Positions 38,064-46,241 of a stretch of 64,000 nt of DNA are shown in pieces. Origin of the DNA: Paenibacillus sp. YN15. Its GTDB lineage: Bacteria; Bacillota; Bacilli; Paenibacillales; NBRC-103111. The stretch is taken from NCBI RefSeq assembly GCF_003285005.1, contig NZ_QMFA01000011.1, positions 97,455 to 161,454 on the forward strand, written 5' to 3'. The notes below the pieces were generated by a model. It was not told the origin of the DNA. It made no database searches and worked only from the letters and a program-made list of their open reading frames with translations. Both the position numbers and the translations under genes were made by a program. Positions within the stretch are counted from its first letter, which is position 1; the number at the start of each line of letters is the position of its first letter.

Positions 38064-38079
38064 TGTGAAATGGGTCACA
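38064..38079. promoter_or_regulatory. Fnr/Crp-type operator before doxX
   Basis: TGTGAAATGGGTCACA is a perfect TGTGA-N6-TCACA palindrome, 56-71 bases before the doxX start. A second half-site TGTGAC lies at 38045-38050. The region 38009-38210 is AT-rich and otherwise empty. Confidence 0.6.
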
Positions 38080-38210
38080 ATACCAAAAATGAAATGTTCA
38101 AATTTTGATAATAAAGATGTGTCGTAATATTGAACAATTACTTTGAGATATTCTTTTTTAACGCATAATGATTTTTAAACAATCTTCATTGTTGTAAAAA
38201 CGGACGGCTC

Positions 38211-39230
38211 TTAACAGATGCGGGGAAGCATGCTTCCTGCCAGCCGGTACAGCCGCCTTGTGGAGCCAAAGGGGGTCCGGATGAGCAGTTGGCCCTTTTC
38301 CCTGTTGGTGACAAATCCGACAATACGGGCATCCCTCCCTTCGGAAAAATGCCGCAGCGCATCCAGCACCCCTTCCGCGTCCCGGGCGGGCAGGATCATC
38401 ACCGCTTTGCCTTCGTTGGCCAAATACAGAGGGTCAAAGCCCATCAGCTCGCAGGCCCCCTCTACCTCCGGCCTCACAGGAAGCAAATCCTCCTCCAGCT
38501 CCACCGTCAGCCCGTAGTCCTCGCAGATTTCCGCCAGCGCCGTAGCCAGCCCGCCCCGGGTAGGATCGCGGATAATGCGGATATTCCCCGAGACCTGTCT
38601 GGCCTTGTGCAGCATGGGGAAAAGCGTCGCGCAGTCGGAGGGAATCTCCGACATAAGCCCCAGCTCCTCCCTGGCCGTCAGAATGGCGATGCCGTGATCC
38701 CCGATGGCCCCGGTAACCAGCACGGCGTCTCCCGGCTCGATGAGCTGCGGCTGGAGCTCCGCTCCCGGCTCCACCACGCCGATGCCCGTCGTGTTGATAA
38801 ACAAACCGTCGCAGTCGCCTTTTCCCACCACCTTGGTATCTCCCGCCACCAGCCTGATGCCGGAGACGGCAGCCTCCTTGGCCATGGACCTGCAGATGGT
38901 CTGCAGGCTTGCCACAGGCAGCCCTTCTTCTAAGATAAAGGATACGGTCAAATACAAGGGCACCGCGCCGCTGACCGCCAAATCATTGACTGTTCCCGCC
39001 ACTGCCAGCTTGCCGATATCCCCGCCGGGAAAAAACAGCGGCTTGATCACAAAGCTGTCTGTGGTCACAGCCAGCTTCCCCGCCGCCGGAGCAGGCAGCA
39101 GCGCTGCGTCGCCCAAAGGCTCCCGGCTTTCAGCCCCGGTCAGCGCCGGAAGAATCACTTGAGAAAGCAGCCGATGGGCGGCTTCTCCTCCATCCCCGTG
39201 GCTCATGTTGATCAGTTCCGTTTCCATCAT
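38211..39230 (-). CDS. hypE: Hydrogenase maturation protein HypE
   Basis: A 339-residue protein that dehydrates carbamoylated HypE-Cys to thiocyanate, the source of the CN ligands of the NiFe site. It ends in the required PRIC tail. VTTDSFVIKPLFFPGGDIG and RDPTRGGLATALAEI are the PurM-type ATP motifs. It is the last gene of hypB-hypF-hypC-hypD-hypE. The ATG after GGGAGGGAT was chosen; it directly follows the hypD stop. Confidence 0.95.
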   Translation of the reverse strand: MMETELINMSHGDGGEAAHRLLSQVILPALTGAESREPLGDAALLPAPAAGKLAVTTDSFVIKPLFFPGGDIGKLAVAGTVNDLAVSGAVPLYLTVSFILEEGLPVASLQTICRSMAKEAAVSGIRLVAGDTKVVGKGDCDGLFINTTGIGVVEPGAELQPQLIEPGDAVLVTGAIGDHGIAILTAREELGLMSEIPSDCATLFPMLHKARQVSGNIRIIRDPTRGGLATALAEICEDYGLTVELEEDLLPVRPEVEGACELMGFDPLYLANEGKAVMILPARDAEGVLDALRHFSEGRDARIVGFVTNREKGQLLIRTPFGSTRRLYRLAGSMLPRIC

Positions 39231-39232
39231 GC

Positions 39233-40405
39233 TTATCCCTCCCGGCTGTATGCATATTCCGCAGCGCAAGCGCCTTCCGCCGATACCATGCAGGGACCGG
39301 CCGGCTGATACGGCGTGCAGCTTCTGCCGAACAGGCCGCAGCGCGAAGGCGGAATCAGTCCGCGAATCACGTCCCCGCAGCGGCAGCCGGTCGGTTTGGG
39401 CAGGGGTGCAGCGGTCGCCGGGAAGCGCTCGGCGGCGTCCAAAGCGGCAAACTCAGACCGGATAGCCATGCCGCTGTCGGGAATCGCTCCGATTCCCCGC
39501 CACCTGGCTTCGCAGGGCCGGAAATACCGGTCCATCACGGCCAAGGCTGCCGGATTGCCGTCAGGCGACACAACGGAGGCATAGTCGTTCCGGATGACGG
39601 CTTGGCCGTCTGCAACCAGCTCCAGCAGCCGGTGAATGCCGCTGGCCAGCTCCAACGGCTCGAAGCCGCTGATCACCCCGGGAAGGCCGTACTCCTCCGC
39701 CAGAAAAGCAAAGGCGCGGCTTCCTGTCACCATCGCCACATGGCCGGGAAGTAAAAATCCGTCCAATTGCACCTCCTGCAGGTGCAGCAGATGCCGCAGT
39801 ACCGGCTCCACCCGTTTGGCCGAAAGCCTCATGCTGAAGTTGGTCAAGCTCCGTTTTTCCGCCTCCATCAGGGCCGCTCCCAGCACGGGAAGGGTGGTTT
39901 CAAAGCCGATGCCGAGAAACACCACCTGCCGTTCGGGATGGGCGGCGGCCAGCTCCACCGCATCCATAGGGGCGTAGACCACCCGCACATCCCTTCCCTG
40001 GGCCCTGGCCTGGAGAAGGGTGCCGCTTGTGCCCGGAACCCGCATCATGTCGCCAAAGGTGCAAACCGTCCGGTTGTCCTCGCGGGCTAAGGCAATCATG
40101 GCGTCAATATCCGATTGATCCGTTACGCATACGGGGCAGCCGGGACCGGACAGGAGCCGGACATGACCCTGGAGGCTTTTGCGCAGGCCCGACCGGGCCA
40201 GGGCCATGGTATGGGAGCCGCAAACCTCCATGATTACCGGCTGGCGGCCATGTTTGGCGGCGAAGCCGTCCGCCAGGCCCAAGATCCCTTGCAGCAGCCC
40301 TTCGTGCAGACTGCCGCCGGGCGGTCTCCGACGCCCCACAGCCGTTCCGCCGCCCGAATGGCCCAGCTCCGGTTCACCTGGAAGAACCTTCCGCATCTCG
40401 CTCAT
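39233..40405 (-). CDS. hypD: Hydrogenase maturation protein HypD
   Basis: A 390-residue Fe-S protein that with HypC assembles the Fe(CN)2CO unit. Key motifs are MEVCGSHTMALARSGL, LLSGPGCPVCVT, GIGFETTLP and the C-terminal cluster ligands GCRCGDVIRG, CGLFGRSC and GPCMVS. Its start lies inside the end of hypC (overlap of about 30 bases) with GGAGG about 10 bases upstream. A second ATG three codons later is possible. Confidence 0.95.
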   Translation of the reverse strand: MSEMRKVLPGEPELGHSGGGTAVGRRRPPGGSLHEGLLQGILGLADGFAAKHGRQPVIMEVCGSHTMALARSGLRKSLQGHVRLLSGPGCPVCVTDQSDIDAMIALAREDNRTVCTFGDMMRVPGTSGTLLQARAQGRDVRVVYAPMDAVELAAAHPERQVVFLGIGFETTLPVLGAALMEAEKRSLTNFSMRLSAKRVEPVLRHLLHLQEVQLDGFLLPGHVAMVTGSRAFAFLAEEYGLPGVISGFEPLELASGIHRLLELVADGQAVIRNDYASVVSPDGNPAALAVMDRYFRPCEARWRGIGAIPDSGMAIRSEFAALDAAERFPATAAPLPKPTGCRCGDVIRGLIPPSRCGLFGRSCTPYQPAGPCMVSAEGACAAEYAYSREG

Positions 40406-40613
40406 GCATGATCCGCCTCCATTCCTCCAGGCTTTCCTCCGCCGCCTGACGGTCAATGATGCTCATGGCCTGCCCGGCATGAACGATGACAAACTCCCCA
40501 AGGGCAACCTCCGGCACGAATATAATCCCCACCTTCATCCGGGTTCCCATACAATCCACAATGGCGGCATAGCCGTCGATTTCCACAATTTGCGCAGGTA
40601 CGCCCACACACAT
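40374..40613 (-). CDS. hypC: Hydrogenase maturation chaperone HypC
   Basis: A 79-residue protein beginning MCVGVPAQIV, with the essential Cys2 that carries the iron unit and contacts HypD and the large subunit. VGIIFVPEVALGEFVIVHAGQAMSII is the family core. It overlaps hypD and follows hypF by 50 bases. Confidence 0.95.
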   Translation of the reverse strand: MCVGVPAQIVEIDGYAAIVDCMGTRMKVGIIFVPEVALGEFVIVHAGQAMSIIDRQAAEESLEEWRRIMHERDAEGSSR

Positions 40614-40663
40614 CGGTTTTCCCTCCTTGTTGCCGTCAAAGCCGCCGCGGGATTAGCGGACGT

Positions 40664-43126
40664 CTAACCTAGCCTTGCCTTTGCTTGGCCTTGTCTTGCA
40701 AAGGCTGCAGCCATCAGCTGCCCCACGGACAAGCCGCCGTCTCCCGCAGGCACCAGGCGGTGCCGGTAAGGCGCCAACCCCCGGCTCCGCAGCAAGGCGG
40801 GAATCCGCCTGGCCAGATACGGGTTATGGAAGGAGCCTCCGGAGAGCATCACCTTGGGGACGAAAGCGGGATTCAACGCTGCTTTCCCATCTTTTTCTAT
40901 GGCGCGCAGCAAAAGCTCCACAGCAGCCTGGGCCACCGTTTCGTGAAAGCGCAATGCGATCTCCTCCAACGGCAGGCCGCCCAGCCGTTCTTCCGCAATA
41001 CAGCCAAGGGCTTCCGCCATATCCAGCTCCAGCGCCTGCTCCTCCTTGTCCCGGACGGCATACCCGTAAGGCAGAATGGCATCCTCCCCGTCCATGCGGG
41101 CAAACGCCGCCAGCTCGGACAGCCGGATAGCCGCTTCGCCGTCATAGCCGGAAACTGTCACCAGACCCAGGATGGCGGATACGGCGTCGAACAGCCTGCC
41201 GCAGGTGCCTGCATTCGGGCTGTTGATCCGGTTGATGGCCATTCTGGCGATCACCGGCAGCTCCCGGCTTTTCCCGGGAAATAGCTGTTCGCCCCATAAC
41301 GGGGCCTGCTCCGGGAAAAGCGCCGCCAACATCCCCACGGCGTTGCGCCAGGGCTCCTGTACCGCCTTTTTCCCGCCGGGCAAAGGGGTATAGCGCAGAT
41401 GTCCCAGCCGCCGCCAGCCGGCTGCGTTTCCGGCCAGGACCTCGAAGCCCCAGATGCAGCCGTCCGGACCGTAGCCGGTTCCGTCCAGAATAATCCCGTA
41501 CACCTCTTCCTCCGGAGGCAGCCCGTTGTCCGCCATACACGAAACCAGATGAGCGTGATGGTGCTGAACCTGAACCGTCTCCTGGCCTATGCTGCGGCTC
41601 ATCCGCCCGGTTTCATAACCCGGATGCAAATCCGCCGCCGACCGCTGCGGCTCCGCCCCCAGCAGCCTGACGAAGTGGGCCAGCTCCTTTTGCCAGTGGT
41701 CCTGGGTCTCCACACTGTCCATGTCCCCGATATGGGGTCCGGTAAAAAGCTGCCTGCCTCTGCCCAGGGCAAAGGTGTTTTTCTGCTGCCCGCCCAAAGC
41801 GGCCACTCCGCTCAAATCAACGGGAGCAGCCAGCGGATCGGGGGCATAACCTCTGGACCGGCGGAGGATATCCGGTTCGCCGTCTATAACCTGCACCACC
41901 GAATCGTCCAGGGGGTGAAGAATTTCACGGTTATGGGCAAGCACGTAATCGGCGATACCGGCCAAATAGGTGAAGGCTTCCTCATCCCGGTACAAAATAG
42001 GCTGGCTTGAAGGATTGGCGCTGGTCATCACAAGAAAGGGCAGCTCCTCCATCAGCAGCACATGAAGCGGGGTGTAGGGCAGCATCAGCCCTACCGTTGC
42101 CATTCCCGGCGCCACAGCCTCCGCAAGCGGCCCCGCCTCCGCCTTGCGGGCGATGACGATGGGCGCCTCCGGCGAGGCCAAGAGCCGCAGCTCCCGGCTG
42201 CCCAGCACTGCCGCCCGGCTGGCGATGGCCGCATCCGCCGCCATCACCGCCAGCGGCCGGGTCGGCCGCCGCTTGCGCTGACGAAGCCGGGCCACCGCCG
42301 GGCCGTTGGTGGCGTCGCAGGCCAAATGATAGCCGCCGATGCCCTTCACGGCGACAATGGCGCCTTGGCGCAGCAGGCGGACGCATTGGCGCACCGCCTC
42401 ATCGGCCTCCGCCAGCGCCTCCCGGGCGCCGCCGCAGCTCCCGCCATCCCGCGCCGTCCAGACCGTCGGCGCGGGCTCTTCCATGGCGTACAGCCGCAAG
42501 CGCGGGCCGCACTCGGGGCAAGCGATAGGCTGGGCATGATGGCGGCGGTTCGATATATCCTCATATTCCGCCCGGCAAGCCTCACACATGGGAAAGCTGC
42601 TCATGGAGGTATACGGACGGTCATAAGGCAGCTCCCGGATGATGGTGTAGCGGGGACCGCATTGGGTGCAGGTAATAAACGGATACCGGTAGCGGCGGTT
42701 GGCCGGGTCCTTCAGCTCCGCCAGGCAGTCGGGACATAACCCCGCATCCACGGGAATCACCAGGGAGGAGGTTCCCTCCCGGCTGCTTGCCACAATGCGG
42801 AAGCCCAACCGCCCTTCCGCCGGCAGCGGCTCGGCCCGGATTTCGTCCACCCGGGCCAGCCGGGGAGCCTCCCGCCGGATAGCCGCCAGGAGCTCCTGCA
42901 GCGCCTGCAGCGTTCCTTCCGCTTCCATGCGGATGCCGTCCATATTATTCTGGACGGTGCCGCTGATAGCGTACCGCTCCGCCAGCCCGAACAGGAAGGG
43001 CCGGAAGCCCACACCCTGGACCCTGCCCTTCACCGTTACCAGCAGCGCTTCCCGGGTTGAACCGCCCTTCTTCTCCGATAAACCGGAAGCCGCTCCGGCT
43101 GCCTTAGGCTCAGGCTCCGACTCCAC
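40664..43126 (-). CDS. hypF: Carbamoyltransferase HypF
   Basis: About 820 residues. It makes the CN ligand precursor from carbamoyl phosphate. Domains in order: acylphosphatase (VKGRVQGVGFRPF), two zinc fingers (CPDC...CTQC and CEAC...CPEC), a YrdC-like ATP domain, and a Kae1-like C-terminal domain (VQHHHAHLVSCMADNG). The start is uncertain. A GTG at 43126 avoids overlap with hypB; the frame stays open to an ATG at 43231. The first 30 residues are low-complexity and not part of the family. Confidence 0.9.
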   Translation of the reverse strand: MESEPEPKAAGAASGLSEKKGGSTREALLVTVKGRVQGVGFRPFLFGLAERYAISGTVQNNMDGIRMEAEGTLQALQELLAAIRREAPRLARVDEIRAEPLPAEGRLGFRIVASSREGTSSLVIPVDAGLCPDCLAELKDPANRRYRYPFITCTQCGPRYTIIRELPYDRPYTSMSSFPMCEACRAEYEDISNRRHHAQPIACPECGPRLRLYAMEEPAPTVWTARDGGSCGGAREALAEADEAVRQCVRLLRQGAIVAVKGIGGYHLACDATNGPAVARLRQRKRRPTRPLAVMAADAAIASRAAVLGSRELRLLASPEAPIVIARKAEAGPLAEAVAPGMATVGLMLPYTPLHVLLMEELPFLVMTSANPSSQPILYRDEEAFTYLAGIADYVLAHNREILHPLDDSVVQVIDGEPDILRRSRGYAPDPLAAPVDLSGVAALGGQQKNTFALGRGRQLFTGPHIGDMDSVETQDHWQKELAHFVRLLGAEPQRSAADLHPGYETGRMSRSIGQETVQVQHHHAHLVSCMADNGLPPEEEVYGIILDGTGYGPDGCIWGFEVLAGNAAGWRRLGHLRYTPLPGGKKAVQEPWRNAVGMLAALFPEQAPLWGEQLFPGKSRELPVIARMAINRINSPNAGTCGRLFDAVSAILGLVTVSGYDGEAAIRLSELAAFARMDGEDAILPYGYAVRDKEEQALELDMAEALGCIAEERLGGLPLEEIALRFHETVAQAAVELLLRAIEKDGKAALNPAFVPKVMLSGGSFHNPYLARRIPALLRSRGLAPYRHRLVPAGDGGLSVGQLMAAAFARQGQAKARLG

Positions 43127-43158
43127 AGCTATCCCTGCCGCAAGGCCGGTTCCCGCCT

Positions 43159-43842
43159 TCAGCCTGGCTGTCCCGCCTCCGCCGCACCGTTCCTGATGTC
43201 CGCAAGTCTGGCCTCGATCCATGCCGTCCACAGCTCCATCCCTTCCCCGGTGCGGGCCGACAACGGGATCAGCGCCGATTCCGGGTTCATTTGAAACAGA
43301 TCCTCACGGGCCGCCTCCACACTGAAATCCACATAAGGAAGAAGATCGACTTTGTTCAGCAGCACCAAACCCGTCCGCATAAACATGGTCGGATACTTGG
43401 GAATCTTATCGTTGCCCTCGGGAACGCTGAGCACCGCCACCTTATGGTTCTGCCCCAGGTCATAGCCGGAGGGGCAAACCAGATTGCCCACATTTTCGAT
43501 AAACAGAATATCCGTCTCCTCCAGTTGGAAACGGGAAAGCACCTTGGTGACCATTCTCGCATCCAGATGGCAGCCGCCGCCGGTATTGATCTGCACCGCA
43601 TTGACGCCCAGGGCGCGGATGCGGTCCGCATCCTTCTCCGTAGCCAAATCCCCTTCGATAACGCCCACTCTAAAACGCGGGGCAAGCCGCCTGATGGTTG
43701 CCTCCAGCAGCGTGGTTTTGCCTGCGCCGGGGGAGCTCATCAGATTGATGGCCAGCACCCTGTGGCGCGCAAGCTGCTCCCGGATATACGCTGCCGCAGT
43801 ATTGTTGTCCTTCAGCACATCCTCATTCAACACAATTTCCAT
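43159..43842 (-). CDS. hypB: Hydrogenase nickel incorporation GTPase HypB
   Basis: A 227-residue GTPase that with HypA inserts nickel. The P-loop is LMSSPGAGKTTLLE (about 34-47). VIEGDLATEKDADRI and the metal-site GGGCHLDARMV follow. The N-terminal CxxCGC motif and His-rich stretch of some HypB are absent. No clear ribosome binding site lies before the ATG; 24 bases upstream is one end of a 15-base inverted repeat that separates it from hypA. Confidence 0.95.
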   Translation of the reverse strand: MEIVLNEDVLKDNNTAAAYIREQLARHRVLAINLMSSPGAGKTTLLEATIRRLAPRFRVGVIEGDLATEKDADRIRALGVNAVQINTGGGCHLDARMVTKVLSRFQLEETDILFIENVGNLVCPSGYDLGQNHKVAVLSVPEGNDKIPKYPTMFMRTGLVLLNKVDLLPYVDFSVEAAREDLFQMNPESALIPLSARTGEGMELWTAWIEARLADIRNGAAEAGQPG

Positions 43843-43865
43843 GGACGGACCGGAGTCTGCCGCTA

Positions 43866-44092
43866 GAAGTCTGTCCGACGGTGTTGCTTAAGCGAATCAA
43901 TAATCATCGGATTTCATTCCTTACCGGGAAAGCAATGCCTTGGATGCTCAAACAGTTTTTGTCGGTTTTGATTTTAATTGAATGTTTAAGGTGTCAAAGC
44001 CGCCAAAAAAACTCGCCCTCAAGTCATTCTTTCCCTCCCAGTCATTTCATCATGAATATTTATTCGCTTGTTCCTTTCGTCGGACAGACTTC
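43866..44092. repeat. 227-base segment bounded by 15-base inverted repeats
   Basis: GAAGTCTGTCCGACG at 43866-43880 is exactly repeated in inverted form at 44078-44092. The AT-rich segment between has no gene; it holds a possible minus-strand promoter for hypB (TTGACA at 43992-43997 and TAAAAT at 43971-43976, with a short 15-base spacer). No clear target-site duplication is seen. It may be a small insertion (MITE-like) or a paired regulatory site. Confidence 0.55.
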
Positions 44093-44101
44093 GCCAGACC
44101 C

Positions 44102-44458
44102 CTACCTCCCTTCGTAGGATAAGACCTTGAATTCCTCACCTTCGGTAATCCGGCCGCCGGGGAAGCGGCATACCGGGCACATTGCCGCAGCCGCACTTCG
44201 CTCCGGCACATAATCCAGCCCGCACAGCACACAGGTAGCCCGGGCCTGCCGGAGCTCCAGGGCAAGCTGCGCCTCCGAAGCAAGCATGGCCGTTCCTTCC
44301 GCTTTATACATGTCAAAGGCCATCTCCAGCGCATCTGGCAGGGCATTGCTCAAGTCGCCTACCAACAGCCGCACCCGGGTAATTTCCGCAAAGCCGCGGG
44401 CTTCCGCATCCCGCTTCACCAGGGCAAGGACATCGCCCATCAGCGACAGCTCGTGCAT
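44102..44458 (-). CDS. hypA: Hydrogenase maturation nickel metallochaperone HypA
   Basis: A 118-residue protein starting MHELSL, where His2 binds nickel. The zinc site is CVLC plus CPVC (about 76-96). Its ATG overlaps the previous stop (TGATG), so it is coupled to the upstream Cys4 protein. It ends the structural gene set; hypB is 259 bases further on. Confidence 0.95.
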   Translation of the reverse strand: MHELSLMGDVLALVKRDAEARGFAEITRVRLLVGDLSNALPDALEMAFDMYKAEGTAMLASEAQLALELRQARATCVLCGLDYVPERSAAAAMCPVCRFPGGRITEGEEFKVLSYEGR

Positions 44459-44883
44459 CAGAACGCCTCCCTTGCGGGCAGCCCCACCTGAAGAAGCGCA
44501 TTGGCCCGCCTCACGGGAAGCAGGGCAAGCCGGGTATCCTCGCCCAGACGGTAATTCTGGTCACAAGCAAAGCATTTCAGCTCAGCCGCATAGGACAAAA
44601 AATGTAAATGCTGCTTGCAGGACGGACAAACCGCGCTGTACGCCCTCCACTCCCCGTCCTCCTGATTCAGCAGGAACGGATGGCCTGCCGACTGCTCCAT
44701 CACCGGCCAGATACGGGGCGGAGCAACGGTATGATACTCATGCCCGCTCAGCTTGTCGGCCAACTGGGTCAGCTTTTTCACATCCCGTTCCACCAAAGGC
44801 CCCGCCGCTTCCCGGATGGCCCCGGTGACGCCCCTTCGGAGCTCTCTCATAAATTCCCTGCGGTCCAAGGGGCACTCCTCCAT
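44458..44883 (-). CDS. Unrecognised Cys4 protein in hydrogenase operon
   Basis: A 141-residue protein I cannot assign. The N-terminal half is charged and helical (DRREFMRELRRGVTGAIREAAG). The C-terminal half has CPSCKQHLHF and KCFACDQNYRLGED, a C-x2-C...C-x2-C site suited to zinc, a rubredoxin-like iron or a Rieske-like centre with altered ligands. It overlaps the protease gene by 37 bases and hypA by one, so it is part of the hydrogenase operon. A maturation or electron-transfer role is inferred from position only. Confidence 0.7.
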   Translation of the reverse strand: MEECPLDRREFMRELRRGVTGAIREAAGPLVERDVKKLTQLADKLSGHEYHTVAPPRIWPVMEQSAGHPFLLNQEDGEWRAYSAVCPSCKQHLHFLSYAAELKCFACDQNYRLGEDTRLALLPVRRANALLQVGLPAREAF

Positions 44884-45422
44884 TCCCGGACCTGCCGGTT
44901 TACCAGCTCCGCCAGTCCAGCCAGACGTCCGCGCACCGTGTCCGACAGGCCGATGCCGAATTCCAGAGAGGCGGGCTGCACGCCGAACAGCACCATTCTT
45001 GCCGGCAGCCGCTCCCGGATGCGGGCGGCAAACAGCACCTCCTGGAAGCCCAACTGATGCACCGACATTTTCACATTGCAATATGCCGGGATATCCTCTC
45101 GCTCTACAGTGTACAGATGGCCCGGAGGCGCTCCGCCGTTGATGGAATCCAGCAGAATCAGTTGGTCTGTGTCCTCCACCGGTCCAAGCAGCCTGATGCC
45201 GTCGGTGGAGCCTTCGATGATCTCTATGTTCTCCGTCCCGGCCAGGATTTCCTCCAGGAGAGGCAGCACATGGATGCCCACCCCTTCATCGGTGTAAAGG
45301 GTATTGCCCAGCCCGATTACCGTTATCTTCTCCGGCTGGGTTCCGTCTCCCTGCAAGCCGATCTCACCGTTCCAGAGATCCGTCAGCGCCGCATTGGCCA
45401 ATTCGCCGCTCCCGCTACTCAT
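44847..45422 (-). CDS. Hydrogenase maturation protease (HyaD/HupD family)
   Basis: A 191-residue endopeptidase that removes the C-terminal tail of the large subunit after nickel insertion. GLGNTLYTDEGVGIHVL (about 38-54) carries the metal-binding Glu/Asp region. DSINGG and HQLGFQEVLFAA are also typical. It overlaps the cytochrome b gene by 8 bases. The ATG at 45422 fits the ribosome site better than one three codons upstream. Confidence 0.9.
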   Translation of the reverse strand: MSSGSGELANAALTDLWNGEIGLQGDGTQPEKITVIGLGNTLYTDEGVGIHVLPLLEEILAGTENIEIIEGSTDGIRLLGPVEDTDQLILLDSINGGAPPGHLYTVEREDIPAYCNVKMSVHQLGFQEVLFAARIRERLPARMVLFGVQPASLEFGIGLSDTVRGRLAGLAELVNRQVREWRSAPWTAGNL

Positions 45423-46230
45423 GCTCCGCATCCTTTTCCGCCGCCTCCAGAGCATTCGGGTCCACTCCTTCGTGGGTTTCCACCTTATCCTTCTTCTCGG
45501 TTTTGAAGCCGGTGAAGATGGAGCTCATGGTGCCGTTTTTCTCCAGCCAATCCTCCCGGAAGGACAGGTACACATGGATCACGATGAAAATGATGAAGAC
45601 CCATGCCATCAGATGATGCCAGGAGCGGACCGAGAAGCTTCCCCCGAAGATGAAGGGCACCCAAGCAAACAGCTTACCGAAGAAGGATTCCGGCTGCGGC
45701 TCGAAATACAGATAAAACCCGGTAAACATGGCCACAATGGAGCCGCCGCCCATCAGCACCAAATAGGTCAGCTGCGCCAGCGGGTTATGTCCGGTATAGT
45801 GGGGCTTGCGGTTTTTCATAAAAAGGTAAAATTTCACTGTCTGCAAGGTTTCTTTCCAGAAGGCCGGTTTCAACGCATTGGTGGTGACGAAGGAATTGCC
45901 CTTAAAGACCCAATACAGCCTGAAAATCATATTGGCGGTAAACAGAAACGCCGCAAAAAAGTGGATGTACCTGACCCAGCCCATCACGAAGGTATAATAG
46001 GCCTCCTCGCCGGTGGTGGAGCCTACAATGGGATTGCCGATGTACAGGCCGGTCAGAATGAGAAGCATGATGGCGCCGGCGTTGATCCAGTGGAAAATCC
46101 GCACCGGCAGCTCCCAGACGTATACCTTGACCACGTCCTTGGACAGCTCCTCCATCTTCACCTTCCGCTTGCCCTTGAGTACAATCTCCGATTTGGGATG
46201 GTCTGCCCCATGATGGTCGATCATGCTCAT
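45415..46230 (-). CDS. NiFe-hydrogenase b-type cytochrome subunit
   Basis: A 271-residue membrane protein of the HyaC/HupC family. It passes electrons from the small subunit to menaquinone. Four hydrophobic segments carry candidate haem histidines: RIFHWINAG, VRYIHFFAAF, RSWHHLMAW and IVIHVYLSF. The cytoplasmic N-terminus is basic. It begins 11 bases after the large-subunit stop. Confidence 0.92.
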   Translation of the reverse strand: MSMIDHHGADHPKSEIVLKGKRKVKMEELSKDVVKVYVWELPVRIFHWINAGAIMLLILTGLYIGNPIVGSTTGEEAYYTFVMGWVRYIHFFAAFLFTANMIFRLYWVFKGNSFVTTNALKPAFWKETLQTVKFYLFMKNRKPHYTGHNPLAQLTYLVLMGGGSIVAMFTGFYLYFEPQPESFFGKLFAWVPFIFGGSFSVRSWHHLMAWVFIIFIVIHVYLSFREDWLEKNGTMSSIFTGFKTEKKDKVETHEGVDPNALEAAEKDAEHE

Positions 46231-46241
46231 GGTCCTTCCCC

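Noticed and set aside
43127..43231. N-terminal extension of HypF into hypB
   Set aside because: The extra residues are low-complexity and outside the acylphosphatase domain; normal HypF length does not need them.
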